Positions 1 through 8,154 of a stretch of DNA of 20,000 bases are shown in pieces (the first letter of the stretch is position 1; each line of letters opens with the position of its first letter). A model generated the notes under the pieces. That model saw only the letters and a list, made by a program, of their open reading frames with translations, was not told the origin of the DNA and searched no databases. Location: positions 1 through 20,000 of the forward strand of contig ATSW01005882.1 in the NCBI GenBank assembly GCA_000444245.1, in the 5' to 3' direction. The translations under genes were made by a program, and so were the position numbers. This stretch comes from Botryllus schlosseri. Lineage: Eukaryota > Chordata > Ascidiacea > Stolidobranchia > Styelidae.

Positions 1-2
1 CT

Positions 3-1694
3 TGCAACTTTATGACTTACACCACGGAACTGCAACGATGTCTGAGAGCTTTCTTTTCGATGCTGAGGCGACATAAGTCCAAGAGGAAATGCAAGTAAGC
101 TCAACATTGATCAAGTATACGTGTTTCAATACATCTGGCGCTTTTTCTACAGTGTATAACTATACAGTGTCCTTTTGTATTATTTTCTTTTAGTTTTCAT
201 CCTGCATGTGTGCAATGTGCAATGTGCATGCGTCTTATTTACATCCCCTAGGCCTAGGCCCAGGCACGGTTGACAAATAAAGACTCTCTTTCTCAATCTT
301 TCATTTGACAAAGCCCATTATTTTTAGGTTGTTTCATTTTTCTTCTCTGTTTTCCCAGCTCGGACTATTACATTCTGGAGAGTTGCCTGAAACAGGCCGC
401 CACGAAATGCGTTCCCGCGAACGAAATGTCGCGCGAAGACGTCCACGAAACGATCACTGATATTTTGAAAAATAAATTCAAAACGCAAAAGGTGAGTGCG
501 TAGTAATAATCGCTATTATCGGCTGTTCGATGATTATCTTTAACCCATCTAGAGTCAAGACACACAACGTACAATGCATCATACATTCCTTTCGGCACGC
601 ATAGCGTATGATAGCACTAACATAGGTCCCGTTTTGTCCTGTTTCGAATCATACTCAATTATTCGCCTACTTGTAGGCTATTACTTCTAGGGCTACTCGC
701 CTGACTATGTTTTTCGAATTCTTCCACCAGGTATATATATAGATAGAACTATATCAAGAGATGTATGTCTATAGATTATTCTGTAACCTCTGTAATTATC
801 TCAATGTTTCAGGTGTATTGCTTGGAAGAAGGCGCTTTCGTATACCCAGAATTCTCGCTCGGCTCCATACCGTTGCAGTGTTCGAGGGTGTACTTTGCAA
901 AGCTGACAGCTTGTGGGGGCGCGTTTGCTGATATTTTCAATTTCAAACACGGAGATCCAAGTCTTTGCCGGTGGGTATAGAATCAAGGTTTAAAATACTC
1001 GTTCTTCAAACAACTAATTGCAAACTCGAATTGCTTGTACTGGTGGAATAGGATAGGACGTAAGTAGGCCTATGTTATTTATTAATATTGCTGCTTTTCT
1101 TTGTAAATTTTCGTAACGACAAGAAGTACTATGCTTGTGGTGGCCGAGAAAAGCATTTGTAAGGTAAAAAATGCTACATTCAGGGGTTTTAGGGGCTGGG
1201 AACCCCCTTTTCTAAATCTTACAACTTCTGTCAAATATTGCGGGCTGATAATGGTTGCTCATTTACCAGTGCAATATAATAGATTTTCTTTGAAAACACC
1301 CTCAATTTTATTCGGAGTATGCATCGGACAACTCGAATCCGTCGAACTCGATACAACATTTGAATAACCATCAAAAATTTTGGGTAAACATGGCTCTTTT
1401 GTCGAAAAAGGTTCCCGACCCGACCTCTGGTTTTACATCCCTTTCATTGTCTCTTGGACAGTTTCCTTTGTAGTGCTGTCTCTTTTTGCTCAGAACATCT
1501 GTCGAACTATTATATCATCTTGTAATTTCAGAGAGTATTTTCAAGCCAACGAATGCCAGCGAAGGACAACAGCCGTGGAGTGCTCATTCGACGCAAGATC
1601 CAAGCTCGTCTACGGATTGAACTTGCAATATCAGTTTGCTCACAACCCGTTCTGCATAGATTTGCCGTTCAGCGCCTGGTGGCCGAACGAGTGA
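3..1694 (+). CDS. cysteine-rich protein with two six-Cys modules, 3' part of gene, four exons
   Basis: I read four exons: 3-94 (runs off the left edge), 359-491, 813-970 and 1532-1694, with stop TGA at 1692-1694. Donors are AA|GTAAGC, AAG|GTGAGT and CCG|GTGGGT. Acceptors are TTTCCCAG, ATGTTTCAG and TAATTTCAG. Junction phases are 2, 0 and 2 and all agree, giving 181 residues with 12 cysteines. The cysteines form two tandem modules spaced C-x11-C-x16-C-x9-C-x7-C-x29-C and C-x10-C-x17-C-x8-C-x8-C-x23-C. In both, a phase-2 intron splits the codon right after the third cysteine. No membrane segment is visible. The N-terminus and any signal peptide lie outside the window. The family is not recognised; the helical Cys pattern recalls DUF19/T20D4.11-like extracellular domains, but that is only a resemblance. 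The even cysteine count suggests disulfides and an extracellular site (inference). Confidence 0.82.
95..358 (+). other. intron 1 (visible) of the cysteine-rich gene
   Basis: Phase-2 intron of 264 bp, from GTAAGC to TTTTCCCAG. It contains a CCTAGGCCTAGGCCCAGGC palindromic patch near 246-264 and an AATAAAG-containing stretch near 275-284, like the tail of an old repeat. Nothing coding was seen. Confidence 0.7.
971..1531 (+). other. intron 3 (visible) of the cysteine-rich gene
   Basis: Phase-2 intron of 561 bp beginning GTGGGT and ending TTGTAATTTCAG. It occupies the same place in the second six-Cys module as the intron at 95-358 in the first. Open frames inside it have no recognisable product. 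I see no defined repeat. Confidence 0.7.
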
Positions 1695-2646
1695 AATCGC
1701 TTTTCGAGTGCAAAGAAGAGCAAACGGATGTGAAGATCCGGGATCGCCAGAACCCAACAGAGAGTGTTGGAGGTCATAAAATTCCATTGTACCTATTGCT
1801 GTATTTTCCTCGATATTCCCACAATTTTGTCCGACGGCTTCCACTCATCTTTGGGTGTTATAACAGCCAGGTTTGGGCAAAATCGGGTGCCCGAGTGATT
1901 ATGAGTCATTATGGTGTTATAACAAATTCAAATATGCACCTTTTATGTGACCACGGAGAATAGAAGGCCAGTTCTACACCATGTAAAGGTAATTTGGTAT
2001 CTTTTCGACCAAAGCCTGTTGTTTCATTGCACTTTGTGACGATGTTGGTGGTTGATCACGACTACACAGTTTTCTGTTGACGTGCGTATTGCCTTTGTAA
2101 TATACTACACGCTTCGATCGCATGCTGTGTTACTATTAATCGTGGTTTCAAGGCTTCCACAGTTGAAAATACAATCGAAAGTATAATTTTCGTTGATAAA
2201 TTCACTTTACGTGGAATATAGGCCTACGGCGCGGATGAACGTATGGCGTACACGAGACATATTATAAATATCTTTAATATATATCTCACGACTTCAAAAT
2301 ATATACATTTGTCGACTACAAAATCATATCTATAAGATATCATCCAAGATTTAAGATATATTCAAGTTGTGTTTCAAAACAAGATATGATTTGACATCTG
2401 GACAGGAAAAAGATATCCTAACATGTTCAAAATATATCTCGTGTTTGCTGGGGTATGGGTGGGTAACGGTTAGAATCCCAGCGCACTCACAATTCAATTA
2501 AATTTATTGCCAAAAATTTTATCATCTCAATACTGTACTGTAGCCAATAAGCGAGACACGCAGAAATAGGGCTTTATCGTGAGAATACATGATAATATTT
2601 ATCCGACTGTTTTCTCTGGAAAACATGGTTGAAGACCGTTGGGATG
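1695..2646. other. 3' flank and intergenic stretch, no gene seen
   Basis: Presumed 3' untranslated region and spacer after the cysteine-rich gene. There is no canonical AATAAA close to the stop. From about 2258 to 2450 there is an AT-rich patch with many ATATAT/AGATATAT words, probably low-complexity decay. No coding region, RNA gene or defined element was recognised. Confidence 0.5.
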
Positions 2647-2654
2647 AACTATGG
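2647..2654. repeat. left target-site duplication of outer hAT element
   Basis: The 8-mer aactatgg precedes the terminus CAGAGGTCTCAA. Its partner aactatag at 5222-5229 differs at one base. An 8-bp duplication is the hAT hallmark. Confidence 0.55.
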
Positions 2655-3169
2655 CAGAGGTCTCAAGCTCAAATGTGGTCGCGGGCCAATTTCACAGTTT
2701 TTGATGATGCCACGGGCCGCAGCACCAATAATAGGGGTACACAATGTATTTTCAAGTATACAAGGCCTTATTTTACGGGACCTTGCAGACTGGCATACCC
2801 CACGCATCGTGAAATATGTATTACTATTGCGAATTAACGCCTGGCATGAAAAATAGCACATTTTCAAACATCTGAATAAAACTGTTGTTTTACTTGGCAT
2901 ATATAGTTTGTCAAAATAAGCAGTTATATACACCATGCGAGAGTACAAATAATGCATCTCATGACATCGTGAAAGCTGTCGCGTTGTAATTTGGCAGCTA
3001 GCGGACATTTGACGTGCCACAATTATTGGTAGATTATATAAAAAATGAACAAAGATTGACCTGATATCATAGCATTGGAGCAATACATCCTAATCCGGGT
3101 TGAGGGCATACTCCTGATTACCAGGCTATTGATCATGTCATTACCAAAGTAAAATTAAATCATTGTTAG

Positions 3170-3240
3170 ATTTGCATATCAATACCGACTGCCAACTGAT
3201 TGATGATTAATTAAAATTAATTAAATAATTGATTAATTGA
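3170..3240. repeat. AT-rich ATTAATT low-complexity patch
   Basis: A run of TTAATTAAAATTAATTAAATAATTGATTAA-type words within about 3203-3240 forms overlapping near-palindromes. It is probably simple AT drift inside the outer hAT element. No function is claimed. Confidence 0.5.
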
Positions 3241-3505
3241 AATGTCTAGTCGCCGACGAATTCATTGGTGTTACAGCAATTGAGCGTAGGTTACCGCTAC
3301 TTTACTCGCCACTTTCAATAGGCGATAATAACATGGATAAAGAGACCCAAGATTACGCAGGAAATAACTGACTACACATTAATGGGGAGGACAGAATGCC
3401 AATGGTTGCCATACCGACCTACTTATAGGCCTATAGCTAAATACGCTCCGTAACGCAAACTACGACCTTTTGATATATCACTGTTTCCCATAACAGTTAG
3501 TATAG

Positions 3506-3694
3506 TTTGTTGCCTCTGTGGTGTACCAAGACACGGCTTTCCGTTTGACCCGACTCAACTCGAGTCATTATCTTACTTTATCACCGATTCATTACGAGCT
3601 CGAGAAATTCTACAAAACGTTGCGCCCAAATACAAATCCCGATTTTGAGTCGCGAATTATTTATCAACGGGTCAAGTCTTATCATCAGAAACAG
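3506..3694 (+). CDS. exon-like open stretch, unrecognised product
   Basis: A 63-codon open stretch bounded by TTAGTATAG on the left and CAG|GTAACG on the right, phase 0 at both ends. Its composition looks protein-like, for example HYELEKFYKTLRPNTNPDFE, but I do not recognise the family. It sits inside the outer hAT-like element and only 19 bp before the nested hAT, so it may be transposon-derived or chance. The left acceptor lacks a strong adjoining pyrimidine tract; the better tract ends at ATAACAG (3496) and would bring in an early stop. No partner exons were found on either side. Confidence 0.22.
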
Positions 3695-3705
3695 GTAACG
3701 TGACG

Positions 3706-3713
3706 CATATAGC
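3706..3713. repeat. left target-site duplication, nested hAT
   Basis: catatagc immediately before the CAGGCCG terminus, matched exactly by 5005-5012 after the right terminus. Confidence 0.9.
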
Positions 3714-4142
3714 CAGGCCGTGTTATTTTTGGCATTTCAGGAGCCGGATGCCAAAACTGCCAAAAATAAAAATTTGAAAATGCCAAAAATAACACAGCCT
3801 GCCAAATAGTGTATTTCGTTCACGGTGTTGTGTTAACAGGACCGCGTTACAAGCGAGAAAAGCGTTTGTGAAAGGCAGGTTTCTTAATCTGGGTTCAGCC
3901 CACCCATTAGGGGTGAAACCATGGTATCCTAAATGGTGTGGGCACAGCGAGATTGAACGGCTGACTGCATTTGGTTTACGTCATACTTTCCATTTGTCTA
4001 AAGGCAATTTTACGACCATTTTTGACCGGCTTGTCGAGCGGTAAATTTGATAAAACGGGTATCAATGAGAAGCTGCCGCAGTACTGATTATTAAAATATA
4101 AATGATATTCTGCTCATCGAGTTGAACATTGTGACGCAACAA

Positions 4143-4189
4143 ACTGTCTGGCTATTTCTGAGCTGCATAGTCTCGTTTTGCCAGACAGT
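4143..4189. repeat. perfect 10-bp inverted repeat inside nested hAT
   Basis: ACTGTCTGGC at 4143-4152 and its reverse complement GCCAGACAGT at 4180-4189 enclose a 27-bp loop. The pair lies upstream of the transposase remnant. Role unknown. Confidence 0.6.
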
Positions 4190-4200
4190 CTTGTTTCGTC

Positions 4201-4650
4201 AATGTTCTTAAACAAGCTAACCTTCCCAGGACTCTTCCATGCGAGTTGGTAATATTAAAGGCACCTGAAGTGACAAAAGTCCTCCGAAAATATATCGGTA
4301 AACTGAAGGAGAAATGATAGTCGGCCTACTAAATAGAATGTGTTGAGAGACAACGCAGGAAACTTCTGGGAAAGGATCGGGAAGAAAATTCTTTCCGCGA
4401 TGAGATCGATGGCACTGGCGAAGTGATCTCTTTTCATGATGCATGGAAGCCGGTTCGGCCCTCCAAAGATTTTGAAGCTCTGAAAACCTTTTGTGGATGA
4501 CTGCCAACATTGTTTCCCTCAACGGCTACTGTTGATGCCGATATTTCCCAGATTCGCCGGGCGAAAAATGAATTTAGGAGAAACTTAGCTGACCTGAGTT
4601 CGGAAGCACTGTTACAGTGCAAACGATTTAAGTCTATTCAACAGCTGTAA
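4201..4650 (+). pseudogene. hAT transposase C-terminal remnant
   Basis: One plus-strand frame carries protein-like sequence over most of 4201-4650, ending at TAA 4648-4650. The last 49 residues, from LPTLFPSTATVDAD through the RRNLADLSSEALLQC segment to KSIQQL, look like the hAT C-terminal dimerisation region: a proline/serine start, a small-residue block, an acidic turn, then the L-x-D/N-L-S-x-E-x-x-x-x-C/A helix. Upstream, DAWKPVRPSKDFEALKTF fits the same frame. The frame is stopped at TGA 4498-4500 and again by TGA and TAG at 4315-4320 and TAA at 4330-4332, so it cannot make a full protein. The N-terminal BED finger and the DDE core were not found. The element is therefore non-autonomous or dead. 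Confidence 0.7.
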
Positions 4651-5004
4651 CAATCAGCTGTTGAGCGTGTTTGTTAGGCTTTTCTGTCTTTTTTTGCTTA
4701 CTGGCACCGACTACGATGGATAGCCTACTGCTCATTTTGTGGTTTCGTTTGATATTATCAACCTATGAAATCGTTAGGTTTTTTCTTCTTCTTATTGTTT
4801 GTTGGCACTGATTATACGTGGATGCTGCACATTATGTGGTGTCTTTTGACAAACTAGCCCAAATAAAGCGTTATTGTGACTTATTCGAGGCTGAAACTAT
4901 CTATTTAGAGGACGATGCCAAAACTGCCAAAAATAAAAATCAAAAAATGCCAAAAATAAGTTATTTTTGGCAGTTTTGGCATATGCCAAAAATAACACGG
5001 CCTG

Positions 5005-5012
5005 CATATAGC
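5005..5012. repeat. right target-site duplication, nested hAT
   Basis: catatagc immediately after the right terminus CGGCCTG, identical to 3706-3713. Confidence 0.9.
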
Positions 5013-5221
5013 TGATTTTCCACCGCATGTTAATTTTTGAAAGTGATGTGACAGTAAAGTTTGATGAGTAGTTTCAGGATTTTGGAGTAGTTATGGAGCG
5101 AATTTTAAGTTCTCAAATCTAAAAAAAGATACAGGGCAGTTAAATATTGTCGAATACTTAAAAATCCAAAATGCCGACGCGGGTCGCATGCGGCCCGTGG
5201 GCCGCGTGTTTGAGACCTCTG

Positions 5222-5229
5222 AACTATAG
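5222..5229. repeat. right target-site duplication of outer hAT element
   Basis: aactatag immediately after the right terminus GAGACCTCTG; one mismatch to aactatgg at 2647-2654. Confidence 0.55.
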
Positions 5230-5231
5230 TG

Positions 5232-5633
5232 CAGGGGTGTGCAACGAGCGAGTTGAGGCCTATGAGACAGTCTCATTGAGACTCATTCATTTTGAGGCCA
5301 TGCGTCATGAAGACGTAAAGTTTTGACGTAAAGTTTTAGCGTAAAATGCGATGCCAGAAACTTTTGTAACAATACAAGTAAATTTTTGAGATTTTCAAGG
5401 GCATGCTCGTTTAGCGTTGAATATTTATGCTGCCAGCCCCATGCATAGAGTGGCCCGCAGTTGAAAGTCAATAAATTTGAACCAAAGATGTTATAATGAC
5501 GTGAAAATTTCAATATATGAAAAAGGTTCACAGTGCAGAACCTATCAAGGTTCTGTTGTGAACGCGAACCTCAAATTTTCCGAGGTTCACACACAGAACT
5601 CGAACGTGAACCTCACGTTCACACCTACCCTAT
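5232..5633. repeat. dispersed repeat with hAT-like ends and GTTCAC/GAACCT palindromes
   Basis: Begins CAGGGGTGTGCAACGAGCGA. The right edge, read on the minus strand, begins TAGGGTAGGTGTGAACGTGA. The two edges resemble each other but no matching 8-bp duplication was found. A 13-bp direct repeat gacgtaaagtttt lies at 5312-5324 and 5325-5337. From 5526 to 5627 the words GTTCAC, GTGAAC, AGGTTC and GAACCT recur in both orientations, giving heavy foldback potential. Probably a non-autonomous transposon or two fragments. Confidence 0.4.
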
Positions 5634-5906
5634 TTCAAACATCTCTTGAAATCGCTAATAATAAATAAAATCGGATTTGTATGTATCAACAATCATTGCT
5701 ATTAGTAACGATATTGATAAAATTGGACATTTATTGCAAATTACATAAAGAAAGAAAATTTCATCCAAATCGCCACCGACACAAAATTACTTATGGAGTC
5801 GCATTGGTGCAATTTTGGGATTATACCATGATATTATGAAAGAGTAAATACATCGTCTGGTTTTGTAAGTGTTAGTATTAATTGTTTACTCATACATTAT
5901 CGAGAC
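5634..5906. other. no gene seen
   Basis: AT-rich spacer with no recognisable coding, RNA or repeat structure. Confidence 0.4.
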
Positions 5907-5988
5907 CCGTGGTTCCCAACCTGGGGAGCGCGCATCCAATGGGGGGCGTGAAAGCTCTCTCATCAACAGTTATATAACCTTCCATGCC
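5907..5988 (+). mobile_element. hAT-like terminus fragment (CCGTGGTTCCCAACC)
   Basis: CCGTGGTTCCCAACCTGGGG followed by GC-rich AGCGCGC resembles the widespread hAT end CAGTGGTTCCCAACC with one change. Sequence of the same unit appears to resume at 6259 after the SINE insertion. No matching right end or target duplication was found. Confidence 0.4.
5979..5988. repeat. left target-site duplication of SINE
   Basis: cttccatgcc, repeated exactly at 6259-6268. Confidence 0.9.
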
Positions 5989-6258
5989 GGGTGGCGGGAT
6001 GGCGCAGTGGTATAATCCGCGGCTGCAACACCAATTGGTGCGGGTTCGAGTCCGACCGAGGTCGACTTCCGGATTCCGATACCTAAGTGTTGGAGGTTTA
6101 CCTAGGCTCCTCCTCGCCACCTCATCCGCGTCAGCGGTGTATTACAAAAAGCCTAGAGGTGGGCCGTGCTATAAGTCGGCAGTTACGGAAAATGAGAAGA
6201 ATATCGGCCTGGTGTAGTCGACAAACACCATGAATACCCCCAAAACAAACAAACAAAT
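5989..6258 (+). mobile_element. tRNA-derived SINE, full length with target duplication
   Basis: A 270-bp element with an internal RNA polymerase III promoter. The A box TGGCGCAGTGG is at 6000-6010 and the B box GGTTCGAGTCC at 6043-6053, both perfect matches to the tRNA consensus and spaced as in tRNA genes. After the tRNA-like head comes an unrelated body (CCTAAGTGTTGGAGG region at 6082-6096) and a tail of AAAC repeats ending AAACAAACAAACAAAT. It is bounded by the exact 10-bp duplication cttccatgcc. The perfect TSD and promoter boxes indicate recent insertion. Being non-coding, it relies on a partner LINE for movement (known of the class). Confidence 0.92.
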
Positions 6259-6268
6259 CTTCCATGCC
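6259..6268. repeat. right target-site duplication of SINE
   Basis: cttccatgcc, identical to 5979-5988. Confidence 0.9.
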
Positions 6269-6360
6269 ATCAAACAATCTTTTTGGGTTGCTAGTATACC
6301 GGTTGGATTTTGTGATATGACAATAATAAGGGGGCGCGAAATTTGTCATTATCACTAGAG

Positions 6361-6410
6361 CAGAGGTCTCAAACACGCGGCCCGCAGGCGGCGATTCGCA
6401 TGCGGCGATT
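6361..6410 (+). mobile_element. unpaired hAT terminus (CAGAGGTCTCAAAC family)
   Basis: CAGAGGTCTCAAACACGCGG followed by CCCGCAGG matches both ends of the outer hAT at 2655 and 5221. It points rightward. The preceding 8 bases, cactagag, have no partner copy that I can find, so the element is truncated, or its other end was replaced by the LINE fragment next to it. Confidence 0.5.
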
Positions 6411-6424
6411 CGAATATCAACAAT

Positions 6425-7032
6425 AACCACGCTCTCAAACTATCATCACCATTGGTTTATTAGCAATTTTATCAGTTCAACACACCACAAAAAATGCGAG
6501 ACAATGAATAGACAAGAAGATGTCGAAGCGACTTGGATTTGTCAATGGAATCAGACACCCACCTTGGCCTAGGCGTAGTAAAGAGGAGGCATGCACACTG
6601 AATGAAAGTAAAGAATACAGTATAGAAAAAGAATGCGACAAGAATAGGGCGGCATGTCATGGGAAGCGAGATCGATAGGTCAGTCGTGGTCCGGTAATCT
6701 TGAGGATGGACTGTATTTATTTAATAGTAATTGCTTGTATTTCGACTTGAATGTGGACATGCTCGTCGACTGTCGGATGGCCGGCGGGATACTGTTCCAC
6801 ACATCAGGTCCGGCATATTTTATAGAGCGATGATCTTTTCGGTCGATCATATGATATTTGGACGACGTGGATGCGCATGTGTTGTACTTGTGCGCTAACA
6901 CTTCAAATAGGTGTGAAATAGATTACAAACCCTGCGATCGCTGACAAGATAATGTCTCGGACATAGCCATCTTTCGTGACTTGCTGTTACATACATTCCA
7001 ATCACCACAATGTAATATGTTGATAGTTTTTA
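6425..7032 (-). mobile_element. non-LTR retrotransposon (LINE) 3' fragment
   Basis: Minus-strand LINE tail. The last 73 residues of a reverse-transcriptase ORF are at 6680-6901. The 3' untranslated region runs on to about 6425 with an AATAAA hexamer at 6456-6461 and a short GATGATAG end. The fragment is 5'-truncated, which is usual for LINEs. Its 5' limit is uncertain; the MITE at 7041 may mark or interrupt it. Confidence 0.6.
6680..6901 (-). pseudogene. LINE reverse-transcriptase C-terminus remnant
   Basis: The translated segment contains KYAGPDVWNSIPPAIRQS followed by a FKSKYKQLLL helix, the conserved tail of CR1/L2/Jockey/Rex-type LINE ORF2 proteins (R/K-Y-x-G-P-x-x-W-N-S-I/L-P then S-x-x-x-F-K). 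The frame ends at TGA 6680-6682. In the same frame a TAA lies upstream (about 6924-6926), so the catalytic part is missing or in another frame. The exact clade cannot be told from this tail. Confidence 0.7.
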
Positions 7033-7040
7033 CTATTAAG
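7033..7040. repeat. left target-site duplication of hAT MITE
   Basis: ctattaag, identical to 7555-7562. Confidence 0.9.
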
Positions 7041-7554
7041 TAGGGCTGGGCACAATGATTCGAGTACTCGAATCTGAATCGAGTAATAATATTTATGATT
7101 CGAGTCGAGTAGTAAAAGAAGATTTTTTCGAGTATTGAAATTATATGCTTCTCGCAACTGAAAGGTAATTTACTATCGAGAATTATAGTTTTGATACTGT
7201 TTTCCACTGAGGAAGCCTTGAAACCTTGATTGGCCGTGTCACAGCATACGAGACATAGTACAAAGCTACGAACGTTACTGAAAATAACATGTTTCCGAAG
7301 TCATGACCATCTCATAACATTGTCCAGAATTGCAATGAAATCGGTATGGTTTAAAAAGTAACAAAGTATCTTTAATGTGACGGATAACAGCCATTATGTT
7401 AATTGTGCTGGCATAAAAGGACATATTTGAACTTTGACATAGTATATTTTGCTGTGACGCCATAATGAGTGATACTCGAATACTCGACTCGACTCGAAGC
7501 GTAATACGTGATTCAGAATCGAATCACTCAGGTACTCGGTTTTGCCCAGCCCTA
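7041..7554. mobile_element. hAT MITE with TAGGGCTGGGCA ends
   Basis: A 514-bp element with the perfect terminal repeat TAGGGCTGGGCA at both ends and exact 8-bp duplications ctattaag. Subterminal sequence on both sides is dense in GATTCGAGT, GAGTACTCGA and ACTCGACTCG words, partly mirrored between ends. No transposase sequence was seen, so it is non-autonomous and would need a hAT transposase from elsewhere. The exact TSD suggests a fairly young insertion. Confidence 0.92.
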
Positions 7555-7562
7555 CTATTAAG
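7555..7562. repeat. right target-site duplication of hAT MITE
   Basis: ctattaag, identical to 7033-7040. Confidence 0.9.
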
Positions 7563-8154
7563 TAATAAGTAATGAATAGCAGTACCGAAGCAGTCGGCGA
7601 CGTGAATACCAATAATTTGACACTTGCCGGCGATCGCTTATATGTTTTCACCCTTGGAATAGTGGTCGACTTTAGTTGTGTGATAAGAATCACGAGAATA
7701 CTCGATCAATGCGCTAATTTACCAGCTCGAGAGGAAACTCCCTGCACAATTCAAGTTGAAGTATTCATGTATTTTATTCGAAGTCAAGATTTTGCAATGA
7801 CAGCCGTTTTTAATACCACTAAAATATAACAACAAAGTTGACATAAAGGCCAAGAAATCATAATTTTGTTCAATGGCGCTCAACCTGACAGAAGAAGGTA
7901 GTAGTTATTATGTTACATGTCACACGGAACCAGATGATAGAAGAAACTGACGCATCATGCCCAGTCCTAGTGATAAGCGATGGCAGCATTTGTAGTTAAG
8001 GAATAAGTAAGGTTTAAAGAAAAAACAGGACGGCGAGATGGCGCTATGGAGCCGTAATCCATTCTCGCAATCTGTTGCAAAAGGACCACCGTGAGGCGGC
8101 GCTATTAAGTTTCAATGTGTGACGTCATACAATTTTACTCTCTTTCCCGAAACT
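7563..8154 (-). other. presumed 3' flank of the ficolin-like gene; no other gene seen
   Basis: Lies downstream of the minus-strand lectin gene. A minus-strand AATAAA at 7773-7778 is a possible polyadenylation signal about 380 nt after the stop. An 85-residue plus-strand open frame at 7572-7829 has no recognisable motif and I do not call it. Confidence 0.4.
7773..7778 (-). terminator. candidate polyadenylation signal AATAAA
   Basis: Minus-strand AATAAA (plus strand TTTATT) downstream of the lectin stop codon. Position is plausible only; no transcript evidence. Confidence 0.25.

Larger units (their letters stand above)
3714..5004 (+). mobile_element. nested hAT DNA transposon with perfect terminal repeats
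   Basis: Starts CAGGCCGTGTTATTTTTGGC at 3714 and ends with its exact reverse complement at 5004. The terminal inverted repeats are 22 bp and perfect. The 8-bp duplication catatagc at 3706-3713 and 5005-5012 is also perfect. Length is 1291 bp. Inside the left end, 3748-3801 carries a copy of right-end sequence (ATGCCAAAACTGCCAAAAAT onward), so the first 88 bp can fold back on itself and resembles a minimal MITE. The right end carries the related segment from 4915, followed by an inverted GTTATTTTTGGCAGTTTTGG stretch. A transposase remnant lies at 4201-4650. This element is younger than the outer element it interrupts. Confidence 0.9.
2655..5221 (+). mobile_element. outer hAT-like DNA transposon, decayed, invaded by a second hAT
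   Basis: The left end starts CAGAGGTCTCAAGC. The right end, read on the minus strand, starts CAGAGGTCTCAAAC and continues into GC-rich GCGGCCCACGGGCC-type sequence, a terminus common among animal hAT elements. The first 12 bases match exactly. The flanks aactatgg (2647-2654) and aactatag (5222-5229) agree at 7 of 8 bases. The span is 2567 bp, of which about 1.3 kb is the nested element at 3714-5004, so the original insertion was about 1.27 kb. No intact transposase was recognised in its own sequence. An open exon-like stretch lies at 3506-3694. The single TSD mismatch and diverged inner ends indicate age. Chance pairing of two unrelated ends of a common family is the main alternative. Confidence 0.55.

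Noticed and set aside
2649-3083. 144-residue minus-strand open frame
   Set aside because: No recognisable motif, and it crosses the left terminus of the outer hAT element.
5999-6217. Protein-coding gene over the SINE
   Set aside because: Open frames on both strands here are translations of the tRNA-derived SINE with its TSD.
7572-7829. 85-residue plus-strand open frame
   Set aside because: No motif, no splice context, no homologous feel; it lies in the presumed 3' flank of the lectin gene.
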